This document shows, one piece after another, positions 7,666 through 15,526 of a stretch of 64,000 bases of DNA (its first letter is position 1; the number at the start of each line of letters is the position of its first letter). Where the stretch lies: positions 186,001 to 250,000 of the forward strand of contig NZ_FRFD01000003.1 in assembly GCF_900143645.1 (NCBI RefSeq). The letters run 5' to 3'. The notes beneath the pieces are model-generated. The model did not search any database, was not told where the DNA came from, and saw nothing but the letters and a program-made list of their open reading frames with translations. Both the position numbers and the translations under genes were made by a program. Origin of the DNA: Anaerocolumna xylanovorans DSM 12503. GTDB taxonomy: Bacteria; Bacillota; Clostridia; Lachnospirales; Lachnospiraceae.

Positions 7666-8952
7666 ATGTCAGTTGTAGTAGAAAGTCCTCGTGGTACGTG
7701 TGTTCTTGGCGGAATCAGTGCGGTACTAAGCGCAGTAGATAAACTATGTCCGATTTTTCATTCAGGACCCGGCTGCTGTATGCAGACCACTGCCGGAGAA
7801 GCCGGGCAGTCAGGCGGAAAGCAGCCCCATTTCCTATCGGGAGTATCCTTGCCTTCTTCTAATATGTTAGAGAGGGAAGTGGTGTTCGGAGGAGTGGATA
7901 AGCTTCGCAGTACCATAGAGGGGGCTGTGGAGATTATAGACGCGGATGCTTATTTTGTACTAACCGGCTGTACAGCCGGAATTATCGGTGATGATATCAA
8001 AAGTGTTACTTCGGAATTTGCCGAGAAAGGGATCAGAGTATACCCAATAGAGACTCCGGGTTTTGCAGGTGACAGCTATTTAGGCTATGAAGCAGCTTTT
8101 AAAACCTTTCTGACCTACCTTGTAGAGGAGGATATTCCGAAACAGCCGAATCTGGTGAACCTTTTTGGTGTCATGCCCTATCATGATCCCTTCTGGTCAG
8201 GTAATCTTGAAGAATTGACCAGGATTCTAAAAAAGCTTGGGCTTAAGGTAAACACTTTCTTTACAGAACATCAGGGAATTGAGGCAATCCGCACTTCCTC
8301 TGCTGCTGCCTTGAATATTATCGTTAATCCCTGGCTGTTAAAAAGTGCGGCGGCAGAATATGAAGAAAGATTTGGTGTACCTGCCCTTCGCATTCCGGGA
8401 ATCCCCTTTGGCGCAACAGACACCTCTGCCTTTGTAAGAGAGGTCGGGGAAGCACTAAAGCTTGACAGAGAGCTGGTGGAAGATATCATTGCCGAAGAGG
8501 AGGATTATATCTACAGCTATCTGGAGACAGCTATCGGTGCATTGAGCTGGAAGAAGTTTGCGGTAGTAGGTGACTCTAATACAGCAATTGGGGTGACCAG
8601 ATATCTGGCGAATGATTACAGTTTTACGCCTACCGTTACTATCATTACGGACCCGGTATTCAGGACAGAAGATAAGGAGCGCATTATCAGACAGCTAAAG
8701 GAGCTGGAATACGCGAAACCTCCGGAAGTAGTATTTGAATCCGATCAGTATAAGATAACGGAGGAGCTTAAGAAGCATGGGGAGATAACCCTGCTGCTTG
8801 GAAGCACCAATGAGAGGGAGATTGCTTTGGTGAAAGATATCCAGTGCAGTGTTATATCCTTTCCGGTTACAGACCGGCTTATTTTTAACCGTACCTACGC
8901 CGGCTACAGGGGAAGCCTTACCTTTATTGAGGATCTCTATGACAATTTATAA
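7666..8952 (+). CDS. Nitrogenase component 1 beta (NifK-like) subunit
   Basis: A 428-residue oxidoreductase/nitrogenase component 1 protein, shorter than true NifK (about 520), as is common in nitrogenase-like enzymes. P-cluster-type Cys are visible as Cys12 (RGTC), Cys37/38 (GPGCC) and Cys101 (TGCTAGIIGDD); the 25-residue gap between the first two matches NifK. The first Cys sits only 12 residues from the start, so the N-terminal extension of NifK is missing. A GGAGG site precedes the ATG. It follows the NifD-like gene by 64 bases and should form an alpha2beta2 complex with it. Electrons would come from a NifH-like reductase not seen in this window. Confidence 0.85.
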   Translation: MSVVVESPRGTCVLGGISAVLSAVDKLCPIFHSGPGCCMQTTAGEAGQSGGKQPHFLSGVSLPSSNMLEREVVFGGVDKLRSTIEGAVEIIDADAYFVLTGCTAGIIGDDIKSVTSEFAEKGIRVYPIETPGFAGDSYLGYEAAFKTFLTYLVEEDIPKQPNLVNLFGVMPYHDPFWSGNLEELTRILKKLGLKVNTFFTEHQGIEAIRTSSAAALNIIVNPWLLKSAAAEYEERFGVPALRIPGIPFGATDTSAFVREVGEALKLDRELVEDIIAEEEDYIYSYLETAIGALSWKKFAVVGDSNTAIGVTRYLANDYSFTPTVTIITDPVFRTEDKERIIRQLKELEYAKPPEVVFESDQYKITEELKKHGEITLLLGSTNEREIALVKDIQCSVISFPVTDRLIFNRTYAGYRGSLTFIEDLYDNL

Positions 8953-8990
8953 ATGTTAGAGATGCTTTTATCAGAAGATGGGAGGAAATT

Positions 8991-9974
8991 ATGAGCGGAA
9001 TTAAAAAGTCCATATCTGAGCTGGTAGGCCGCACGCCGCTGCTCGAATTGACAAATTATGAAAAGCAGAACAATCTGGAAGCGGAAATTGTTGTAAAACT
9101 GGAATATTACAACCCGAATCAGAGCGTGAAAGACAGAATTGCTCTTGCCATGGTGGAGGATGCAGAGCGTAAAGGATTACTAAAGCCAGGTTATACCATT
9201 GTTGAAACGACCAGTGGTAATACCGGAATCGGCCTTGCCGCAATAGCAGCAGTCAAGGGCTATAAATTCCGTGTTTATATCCAGGATCAGGTCAGTGAAG
9301 AGCGTTTTAAGGTAATCCGGGCTTTTGGAGGGGAAACTATCAAGCTTACGGAAGAACCGGTATTAGCAGAGGTTTTAAAGGAGACCAACGGGGATTTTGT
9401 AGCTGCAATTAAGGAATTGGAGGATAAGGTGCTTTCCAAAGAGAAAGACATCTTTTTCGTGAACCAGATTGCCAATACAGCTAACCCGGAGATACATAAA
9501 GCGACCACGGGGCCGGAAATCTGGGAGGATACCGGAGGTAAAGTAGATATTCTGGTCGCTACAGTGGGAACCGGCGGGACAATATCCGGAACAGGAGCTT
9601 ACTTAAAGGCTAAGAATCCTGACCTTAAGATTATCGCAATCCAGCCGGGACCGGACTCTCTTCCCAGTGAAGCCAATCCTACGCCGGAAGAAATCACGGG
9701 AGTTCATCCTTTCTTTGGAGTTCCCGGTGAGAGGGTTCCAAGCACCATGAATCTTAATATCTATGATGAAGCCTTTGAGATAGAGACGCAACAGGCCTAT
9801 GAGGCAGCCAGAGCGGTAGCAAAATCGGATGGGATTTTGATAGGAACCTCTTCGGGCGCGGCAATTCATGTGGCAACCGAGCTTGCTAAAAAGCCGGAAA
9901 ATAAGGGGAAGAGAATCGTTGCGGTATTGCCGGATACAGGACTTCGCTATCTTTCTATGAATCTTTTTGAATAA
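8991..9974 (+). CDS. cysK: Cysteine synthase (O-acetylserine sulfhydrylase)
   Basis: A 327-residue fold-type II PLP enzyme making cysteine from O-acetylserine and sulfide. PLP Lys47 lies in NPNQSVKDR, followed by TSGNTGIGL (substrate loop), VGTGGTISGTG (phosphate loop), GTSSGAA and the C-terminal LPDTGLRYLS. A GGGAGGAAATT ribosome site precedes the ATG. It lies 38 bases after the NifK-like gene, in the same direction and probably in the same transcript. A sulfide-fixing enzyme directly after a nitrogenase-like pair suggests the reductase releases an inorganic or simple sulfur product. In Bacillus, CysK also acts as partner of the Rrf2 regulator CymR; a CymR-like gene is found at 13455-13901. 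Confidence 0.9.
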   Translation: MSGIKKSISELVGRTPLLELTNYEKQNNLEAEIVVKLEYYNPNQSVKDRIALAMVEDAERKGLLKPGYTIVETTSGNTGIGLAAIAAVKGYKFRVYIQDQVSEERFKVIRAFGGETIKLTEEPVLAEVLKETNGDFVAAIKELEDKVLSKEKDIFFVNQIANTANPEIHKATTGPEIWEDTGGKVDILVATVGTGGTISGTGAYLKAKNPDLKIIAIQPGPDSLPSEANPTPEEITGVHPFFGVPGERVPSTMNLNIYDEAFEIETQQAYEAARAVAKSDGILIGTSSGAAIHVATELAKKPENKGKRIVAVLPDTGLRYLSMNLFE

Positions 9975-9986
9975 TTACTTTTTATA

Positions 9987-10015
9987 TTGACAAATAGACA
10001 TGGGAACTTTATGAT
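9987..10015 (+). promoter_or_regulatory. Promoter of the cystine importer operon
   Basis: TTGACA (9987-9992), a 17-base spacer and TATGAT (10010-10015) form a strong sigma-A type promoter after the cysK stop. It reads into the small leader ORF and the amino acid importer. A 9-base inverted repeat starts four bases downstream of the -10 box. Confidence 0.75.
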
Positions 10016-10018
10016 ATA

Positions 10019-10041
10019 AAACATATAAAAAATATATGTTT
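10019..10041. promoter_or_regulatory. Candidate operator (inverted repeat) at the cystine importer promoter
   Basis: AAACATATA and TATATGTTT form a perfect 9-base inverted repeat around five A bases, covering the likely transcription start. That position suits a repressor. The nearby Rrf2 gene (13455-13901) is the obvious candidate, and its own -10 region holds a related TTCATA-ATA-TATGAA repeat (14031-14045). The assignment is inference. Confidence 0.45.
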
Positions 10042-10079
10042 AGAATGAAATATAAAGAGTTTGAACGGAGGTTGTTATA

Positions 10080-10169
10080 ATGAAAAGTGGAATGAAGATT
10101 TATACCATTGCTTTCAGAAACAATATACCTGCTCGATGTTGCGGCAGAAAGGCAGGATTATTTATTTGA
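10080..10169 (+). CDS. Possible Cys-Cys leader peptide ahead of the cystine importer
   Basis: A 29-codon ORF starts with ATG at 10080 after a good GGAGG site (seven bases away) and ends with TGA 42 bases before the binding-protein start. Its peptide contains IPARCCGRKAG, with two adjacent Cys codons. It sits between a strong promoter and genes for a cystine-type importer. Small ORFs rich in Cys codons control sulfur genes by translation-linked attenuation in actinobacteria, so this could be a cysteine-sensing leader. I found no clear terminator stem after it, so the mechanism is open. The ribosome site is the best evidence that it is translated. Confidence 0.45.
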   Translation: MKSGMKIYTIAFRNNIPARCCGRKAGLFI

Positions 10170-10211
10170 AAAACATAATTATAATCGATTAAAAGAAAAG
10201 GAGACTTCTTT

Positions 10212-11087
10212 ATGAAAGCAAAAAAACTTGTTACAGCATTGGTATTAATCGGGGTATTATCTTCTGTATTGGCAGGATGCGGTACAAAGGACAAAACAAC
10301 CTCTGGCAGTAATCAGCCTGCTGTTACAGCAGCCTCGGATAAAAAAGGTACAGACACAGCCAAGGTAGAAAAGATCAGAGTTGCAGTAGCCAATGATTTT
10401 AATCCTTATGCATATCTTGACGAGAAAGGCGATTATATCGGCTATGAAGTTGATGTGCTGAAAAAAGTGGATGAACTGCTGCCCCAGTATGAATTTGAAT
10501 ATCAGACGGTGGCTGACCAATTCGTAGCTTTGACCTCTAATAAGGTGGATTTAATTTCCCACCAGTGGGAAAGCAATCCGGAGAGGCAGAAAACCTACCT
10601 GTTTGGAAAAGAAATTGTAACTACCTGGGCAGCCTATATTATAACCAAGGACGGTGCGGAGAAGCTTCAGACTTATAAAGAGCTTGAGGGAAAGACCGTT
10701 GCGACCTTCCAGGGCTCCAATGATGCATATCAGCTGGAAACCTATAACAAAGAACATAATAATGCCATTAAGCTTGAGTATAACAGCGGTGATTTTTCCG
10801 TGATACTTAGTAAGCTTGAAAGCGGTGCCGTAGATGCGTTCCTTTTGCCTCTTAGCTATTTGCCAAGTATCGAAGAAGGTTATAAAGTAAAACTGCAGCG
10901 CTCGGATGAGCCTTCCTATTATTCAGGAACGTATTTTATCTACCGCAGGGACGATGCGGACGAAACAGCCCTTCAGGAAGCAGTTGATGGTGTGCTGAAA
11001 ACCCTTCACGAGGATGGGACCCTTGAGAAGCTGTCCACCCAGTGGCTTGGCGCTGACTATACAGTGGAGCCGGAAGATCAGAAATAG
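10212..11087 (+). CDS. Amino acid (probably cystine) ABC importer, substrate-binding lipoprotein
   Basis: A 291-residue family 3 extracellular solute-binding lipoprotein (lipobox VLAGC, Cys23). The mature protein begins with a Lys/Thr/Ser-rich linker, then the typical RVAVANDFNPYAYLDEKGDYIGYEVDV pattern in pieces, VDLISHQWESNPERQKTYLFG and a late WLGADYTVEPE segment. It feeds the two permeases and ATPase downstream. The group includes the TcyA/TcyJ cystine binders. The neighbouring cysK and CymR-like regulator support cystine or another sulfur amino acid, although the sequence alone only shows a polar amino acid binder. Confidence 0.82.
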   Translation: MKAKKLVTALVLIGVLSSVLAGCGTKDKTTSGSNQPAVTAASDKKGTDTAKVEKIRVAVANDFNPYAYLDEKGDYIGYEVDVLKKVDELLPQYEFEYQTVADQFVALTSNKVDLISHQWESNPERQKTYLFGKEIVTTWAAYIITKDGAEKLQTYKELEGKTVATFQGSNDAYQLETYNKEHNNAIKLEYNSGDFSVILSKLESGAVDAFLLPLSYLPSIEEGYKVKLQRSDEPSYYSGTYFIYRRDDADETALQEAVDGVLKTLHEDGTLEKLSTQWLGADYTVEPEDQK

Positions 11088-11120
11088 CCCTGTATTATAG
11101 GATTAGGAGATTAAAGCAGT

Positions 11121-11822
11121 ATGGGAAATATAGATTATTTCAGCTTTCAAAGGGTTGCGGAATATTTTCCGCAGTTGCTGTCCCGCCTACATATTACACT
11201 GATTATTACCGTACTTTCACTGGTTATCGGATTGTTACTGGGTACATTGATCGCGGCTGTCAGACTTTTTAATATACCGGTTTTAAAACAGATAACTACG
11301 GTGTATATCTCCTTTATCAGAGGGGTACCAATTAATATTCAGCTCTTTATCGTATACTTCGGATTGCCGGCTTTACTGAATCCGGTGTTCTTAAGATTTA
11401 ATATTGATTTGAATATGCTGGATGCGTTTTCTTTTGTTGTTGCTACCTATGCATTTAATTCGGCGGCATTTCTCTCTGTTGTGGTTACGGCAGCGATACA
11501 GGGAGTGGATAAGGGACAGTTGGAGGGGGCACGGTCCATAGGGATGACAAGAGGCCAGATGTTTATGCGGGTTGTATTTCCCCAGGCGTTTCATATTGCT
11601 ATTCCGGAATTTGGTAATACTGTGATATCAACTCTGAAAGATACTTCACTGGCTTTTACGGTAGGTGTTGTTGATATGGTGGGTGTCATTTCCTCTATTG
11701 CGGCAAGAACCAGACATTCTCTGGAAGGGTATGTAGGAGCGGCGATTATATACTTTGCATTTTGTATTGTATTGGAAAAGGGATTCTCTGCACTGGAAAA
11801 GAAGCTGCAAGTGTATAAATAA
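11121..11822 (+). CDS. Amino acid ABC importer permease 1 (HisM/TcyL-like)
   Basis: A 233-residue polar amino acid transporter permease (His/Glu/Gln/Arg/opine family, 3-TM type with extra helices). The family sequence FIRGVPINIQLFIVYFGLP is followed by the EAA-type coupling loop (QLEGARSIGMTRGQMFMRVVFPQA). It lies 33 bases after the binding protein and pairs with the second permease at 11964. The pair would form a heterodimeric channel in the cytoplasmic membrane. No defects are visible. Confidence 0.85.
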   Translation: MGNIDYFSFQRVAEYFPQLLSRLHITLIITVLSLVIGLLLGTLIAAVRLFNIPVLKQITTVYISFIRGVPINIQLFIVYFGLPALLNPVFLRFNIDLNMLDAFSFVVATYAFNSAAFLSVVVTAAIQGVDKGQLEGARSIGMTRGQMFMRVVFPQAFHIAIPEFGNTVISTLKDTSLAFTVGVVDMVGVISSIAARTRHSLEGYVGAAIIYFAFCIVLEKGFSALEKKLQVYK

Positions 11823-11845
11823 TAAGCACGCAGATAGGAACCAGG

Positions 11846-11963
11846 AGTGAAAGAAAATTTAAAATAAAAGGATGCCACGTATAGATTCTTTCACTCATTT
11901 TTATTTGTGGCAATATTGCAGACCGGTCTGCGGGTAAACCTGCGATATGCAACGGGTATAAAT
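11846..11963 (+). repeat. Pseudoknotted leader element, locus 2
   Basis: Perfect 10-base arms AGTGAAAGAA (11846-11855) and TTCTTTCACT (11886-11895) enclose a loop with TGCCAC (11873-11878). TGCCAC pairs with GTGGCA (11907-11912) outside the stem, giving an H-type pseudoknot. A further stem (ATATTGCA with TGCGATAT) holds the palindrome GCAGACCGGTCTGC (11918-11931). The element ends with CGGGTATAAAT directly ahead of the ATG at 11964. An almost identical inverted copy lies at 22796-22927, and a diverged copy at 25476-25657. It splits two permease genes of one operon. Confidence 0.75.
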
Positions 11964-12662
11964 ATGTATAAATTCGATTATTCATTCTTTCTCCACGAGC
12001 TGTGGGTAGCGGTGACTTATATACCATTGACTTTGAAGCTTTCCATGATTCCCATGGTATTCGGGTTAGTCTTTGGGACATTACTGGCTATCTTAAGAAT
12101 CCAGAAAGTTCCGGTACTTAATACGCTCATAAAGATATATATCCTGATTTTTAGAAGCATGCCAATGGTACTTATGATCCTTATTCTGTATTTTTCCTTT
12201 ATGTACGGATTTGATACTATTGCAGAATTAATGCACTTAAAGATACGTTCAGGTAATGTTCCGCCAATTATTCTGGCCTATATTATTTTAAGCATTGTAT
12301 CCGTTGCATTTATGACAGAATCCATCCGGACGGCCCTTCAATCCGTACAAAAGGGGCAGGTTGAGGCGGCGCATTCTATCGGAATGAAAACTTCTGCGAT
12401 TTACCGACGGATTATCATACCGCAGGCACTGCCGGTAGCGATACCGATTCTTGGAAACACTTTCATTGGATTGACCAAGGGAACGGCACTGGTATATATG
12501 ATTGGAGTGACGGACCTGATTACGGGAGTGAAGATCGAAGCTAATGCAAGCTACCGCTATCTGGAAGCTTACATAGCCATAGCTGTCATATACTGGCTGT
12601 TATGCATAGCCATAGAGCAGGGAATCAGGTTACTGTCCCATAGAGTCAATGCAGTCAGCTAA
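11964..12662 (+). CDS. Amino acid ABC importer permease 2
   Basis: Second permease of the polar amino acid importer, about 232 residues from the chosen start. The open frame runs back to a GTG at 11907, but those codons translate the repeated leader element, so the ATG at 11964 (MYKFDYSFF) is preferred. Family marks are FRSMPMVLMILILYF and the coupling loop QVEAAHSIGMKTSAIYRRIIIPQA. Its start lies right after GGGTATAAAT of the repeat, which gives only a weak ribosome site. Translation may therefore depend on how the leader element folds. Confidence 0.85.
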   Translation: MYKFDYSFFLHELWVAVTYIPLTLKLSMIPMVFGLVFGTLLAILRIQKVPVLNTLIKIYILIFRSMPMVLMILILYFSFMYGFDTIAELMHLKIRSGNVPPIILAYIILSIVSVAFMTESIRTALQSVQKGQVEAAHSIGMKTSAIYRRIIIPQALPVAIPILGNTFIGLTKGTALVYMIGVTDLITGVKIEANASYRYLEAYIAIAVIYWLLCIAIEQGIRLLSHRVNAVS

Positions 12663-12695
12663 TCATTTATCGCAGTAGGAGCAAGGGGGTAAGGC

Positions 12696-13448
12696 ATGAT
12701 TCAGGTAAGGAATTTACAAAAATCCTTTGGCAGTAACAAGGTGTTAAAGGGAATTGATTTAAGCGTTGAGGAAGGAGAGGTTGTAGTAATATTAGGGCCC
12801 TCCGGTTCAGGAAAGACAACTTTGCTGCGGTGTATTAACTTCCTTGAGAAGGCTGATGAAGGTGAGATTGTCATAGGAAGCACCCAAGTAAATGCAAGGC
12901 ATGCAACCAAAAGACAGATATTGGATATTTGCCGGAAAACAGCCATGGTATTTCAATCCTTTAATCTATTTAAAAATAAAACAGCTCTGGAGAATGTTGC
13001 GGAAGGACCTGTCATCGTACAAAAGGTTGAAAAACAAAAAGCCCTTGAATATGGCAGGGAGCTGCTAAAGAATGTCGGTCTTTCGGATAAATATGACGCT
13101 TATCCTTCTGAATTATCGGGAGGGCAGCAGCAGCGGGTCGGAATCGCCCGCGCTCTGGCACTGCATCCGGAGGTCATACTTTTTGACGAACCTACCAGTG
13201 CTCTGGACCCGGAGCTTGTGGGAGAAGTTCTGGGAGTTATTAAGAAGATAGCAAAAAAAGGGATTACAATGATTATTGTAACCCATGAAATGTCGTTTGC
13301 TCAGGACGTAGCCAACAGAGTGGTTTTTATGGATGAAGGTGTTATTGTGGAGCAGGGAACTCCGCAGGAAATATTCCTGGATGCCAAAGAAGAACGCACG
13401 AAACAATTTCTAAAGCGTATTACGCCGGAATATACCTATCAGATATAA
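12696..13448 (+). CDS. Amino acid (cystine-type) ABC importer ATP-binding protein
   Basis: A 250-residue polar amino acid ATPase (GlnQ/TcyC/TcyN class) that drives the importer above. Motifs: Walker [11 protein letters not shown]-loop FQSFNLFKN, signature [15 protein letters not shown], Walker [15 protein letters not shown] and switch [12 protein letters not shown]. The ALDPELV continuation is typical for this group. The start follows an AGGAGCAAGGGGG stretch. It is the last gene of the operon and ends six bases before the stop of the converging Rrf2 regulator, with no clear terminator between them. Confidence 0.9.
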   Translation: MIQVRNLQKSFGSNKVLKGIDLSVEEGEVVVILGPSGSGKTTLLRCINFLEKADEGEIVIGSTQVNARHATKRQILDICRKTAMVFQSFNLFKNKTALENVAEGPVIVQKVEKQKALEYGRELLKNVGLSDKYDAYPSELSGGQQQRVGIARALALHPEVILFDEPTSALDPELVGEVLGVIKKIAKKGITMIIVTHEMSFAQDVANRVVFMDEGVIVEQGTPQEIFLDAKEERTKQFLKRITPEYTYQI

Positions 13449-13454
13449 GGCCGC

Positions 13455-13901
13455 TCAAATAAAAAACATAAAGCCCTGTTCGGCTTTCTGTCTTTCTGAT
13501 TCGAATACAAGATCATAAAGAGTTGCCTTCTGGAGAGTTTCCTTAATCACAGAATCAAGAGGATCGAAGACCGTTACCTTCATAGCGGTTTCGATTTCAG
13601 GGGCTTTTTCCTTAATGGTTTCTTCCGTATTTTCAAATAAAGAGGTTTCGACAGCAGCCAGGATATCATAAACCGTAATTTGCTGCGGATCTGCGCTTAA
13701 CTGGTATCCGCCCTGAGAACCTTTGATAGAAGTAACGATTCCGCCGCGTTTTAACAGGGAAAAAACCTGTTCCAGATAAATTTTGGAAATATCCAGTCTT
13801 TCAGAAATACTGATTAAGGTTATATAATCGTTTTTATTGTTAGCCTGTGCCATGTGTATGGTTGCCGCAAGTGCATAACGGCTTTTTGCTGATAATCTCA
13901 T
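13455..13901 (-). CDS. Rrf2-family regulator, CymR-like
   Basis: A 148-residue Rrf2 repressor with an N-terminal winged helix (MRLSAKSRYAL start, recognition helix near KIYLEQVFSLLKRGG, wing SIKGSQGGYQLS). It has no Cys at all, so it cannot bind an Fe-S cluster as IscR or NsrR do. This points to CymR, the master repressor of cysteine metabolism, which senses through CysK. The open frame extends upstream to 13997, but GGAGGG precedes the ATG at 13901. It converges on the cystine importer, and cysK lies 3.5 kb away. The regulatory role is inference; the family is certain. Confidence 0.85.
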   Translation of the reverse strand: MRLSAKSRYALAATIHMAQANNKNDYITLISISERLDISKIYLEQVFSLLKRGGIVTSIKGSQGGYQLSADPQQITVYDILAAVETSLFENTEETIKEKAPEIETAMKVTVFDPLDSVIKETLQKATLYDLVFESERQKAEQGFMFFI

Positions 13902-14032
13902 TGTACCCTCCAATCTGTTGCCGAACAGATTTGATATATTGTAAATTGATGGTGTTTGTTTTGAAAAAATGTGTATTAAAGCAGTTTTATCTGACAATAA
14001 AACTATATTTCACATTATTCAAATATGTATTC

Positions 14033-14061
14033 ATAATATATGAAAAATACAACACTGTCAA
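14033..14061 (-). promoter_or_regulatory. Promoter of the Rrf2 regulator gene
   Basis: On the minus strand, TTGACA (14061-14056), 17 bases and TATTAT (14038-14033) form a good sigma-A promoter about 130 bases ahead of the Rrf2 start. An inverted repeat TTCATA-ATA-TATGAA (14031-14045) overlaps the -10 box and may allow autoregulation. Confidence 0.65.
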
Positions 14062-14161
14062 GGGTATACAATAATGCACCATGGACAAACCCATGAAGGA
14101 TGTCTTGGGAAATGTACGGTGATTTTCACATATATTTATTCATTTTCTCATTCAGGAACCC

Positions 14162-14281
14162 TTATTCCACTAAGAATGCCAGCCACAGTTTCTGCCATTT
14201 CAGTGTCATAAGGAACCCCTCAATAGAGACCTCATAAATATATGCAAAAATCACCTGTGTTCTTCCAATGACTTTCTTCAT
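14162..14281 (-). CDS. Small hypothetical ORF (39 residues)
   Basis: A 39-codon frame begins with ATG at 14281, seven bases after AAGGA, and starts 21 bases past the end of the MerR-methyltransferase gene on the same strand. The peptide (MKKVIGRTQVIFAYIYEVS...) has no family I recognise. It may be a small protein or the remnant of a longer gene. The remaining intergenic sequence from 14065 to 14160 shows nothing else clear. Confidence 0.25.
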   Translation of the reverse strand: MKKVIGRTQVIFAYIYEVSIEGFLMTLKWQKLWLAFLVE

Positions 14282-14301
14282 GTGCTTATCCTTATAATAC
14301 A

Positions 14302-15483
14302 TCATTTGCAGCACAAAAAAATTCCTGCATCCTTTGTTACCCTAAGGCCGCCTTTGCCAAGTTTTTCTGTTAAAAACCTTTCAAAGGTTTCTTTTTCGTC
14401 CCTTATAATACTCATTTGATTGCCATGGCAGGAATAGATATAATCGGCCAATGGTTTTATTTCCGTTACCAGCAGACTGTCATCATAGAGGTGCTTTTCT
14501 ACGGTTTTAAAGAAAGGCTTTAATTCTTCCTCTCCGTCATCAAGGCCAAAGATGTCATAGAGCTTAACCTCGGAAAGAGCAATTTGATCGTTGTATTCCT
14601 TTGCCAGCTCTTCGATTTCTTTCATATGTTTTCTGCCATAGGTGCTAAGACACAGGCAGCCGCCTTTTTTTAAGACACGGTAAAGCTCACTTAAGGCTTT
14701 TTTTCTGTCTTTGGCATAGAACAGGACATGGTTGGCGAGGATTAGATCAAAGGTATTCTCTTTATAGGGAATGTCCTGTATATCAAACTGTTCAAAGGAG
14801 AAGAAAGAGGATATACCTTTTAATCCGGAAGAAGCACTTCTTAGCATACCGGAGGAAATATCGGAGAGCAAAGCAGAGATTCCCGGGGGCAGAGATGAGT
14901 GGTTCTCCCTCCAGAACTCTCCGTTTCCGCAGCCGGTTTCCAGAATGTTTTGATTTTCTTTTAAGGGGAGCATTTTGTATATCCACTGGTACCAGCCTAA
15001 AGGATTTACGGAGAATCTTTTGTGCAGGTCAATACGCACCTTAAGATTTCCGGCAGTTTTGTACTGGCTAAGGAGAGTTTCCTTCATATTAAGGAGGTGT
15101 ATCAGACCGACAATATGATTCCAGTCAGGTTCTTCCCTTTCTGAAAGGACAGCTGAAGTTTCACGTAACATCTGTTCCATCTGCTTTAATTCAGCGATTT
15201 TTTCGTGGATAAGTTTTTGCTGCAGCTGTAAGGATTCCTTTATAAAGGATGTATCCAGGGAATTAACGGTTATCTCCTTGATTTCTTCCAGCCCAAAGCC
15301 CAGCTTTTTCAGTACCAGGATTCTTTGCAGGATAGCAAAATCCCTGTCTGTATAATAACGGTAGCCGGATTCTGCCATAAGGGAAGGCTTAAGCAGCCCC
15401 TTTTCGTCATAGTACCGTATTGTTCTTACGGATATGTTGGCCCTTTTTGAAAATTCTCCGGTAGTATAAAAGTTCTCTGCCAT
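14302..15483 (-). CDS. MerR-family regulator fused to SAM-dependent methyltransferase
   Basis: A 393-residue two-domain protein. Residues 1-70 are a MerR winged helix (YTTGEFSKRANISVRTIRYYDEKGLL) and a coiled coil spans about 75-120. From about 180 a class I methyltransferase follows, with motif I ETGCGNGEF, an IQDIPYKENTFDLILANHVL segment and YRVLKKGGCLCLSTYG. In such fusions the effector domain is an enzyme-like methyltransferase, so it may sense SAM or a ligand, or modify a substrate. I chose the ATG at 15483, eight bases after AAGGAG; a GTG three codons upstream overlaps that site. It starts 44 bases downstream of the rfbB-like stop on the same strand. Confidence 0.82.
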   Translation of the reverse strand: MAENFYTTGEFSKRANISVRTIRYYDEKGLLKPSLMAESGYRYYTDRDFAILQRILVLKKLGFGLEEIKEITVNSLDTSFIKESLQLQQKLIHEKIAELKQMEQMLRETSAVLSEREEPDWNHIVGLIHLLNMKETLLSQYKTAGNLKVRIDLHKRFSVNPLGWYQWIYKMLPLKENQNILETGCGNGEFWRENHSSLPPGISALLSDISSGMLRSASSGLKGISSFFSFEQFDIQDIPYKENTFDLILANHVLFYAKDRKKALSELYRVLKKGGCLCLSTYGRKHMKEIEELAKEYNDQIALSEVKLYDIFGLDDGEEELKPFFKTVEKHLYDDSLLVTEIKPLADYIYSCHGNQMSIIRDEKETFERFLTEKLGKGGLRVTKDAGIFLCCK

Positions 15484-15526
15484 CGGACGCACTCCTTTTT
15501 ATACATTTTCAATTGCCGAGTTTAGT

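Noticed and set aside
11907..11963. Upstream start for the second amino acid permease (GTG at 11907)
   Set aside because: These codons translate the repeated pseudoknot element; the same DNA lies before an unrelated gene at 22795, so it is leader sequence.
1..13901. Standard nitrogen fixation island
   Set aside because: No nifH, nifE, nifN, nifV or nitrogen regulator is seen, the beta subunit is short and the neighbours are sulfur genes. Upstream sequence could still change this.
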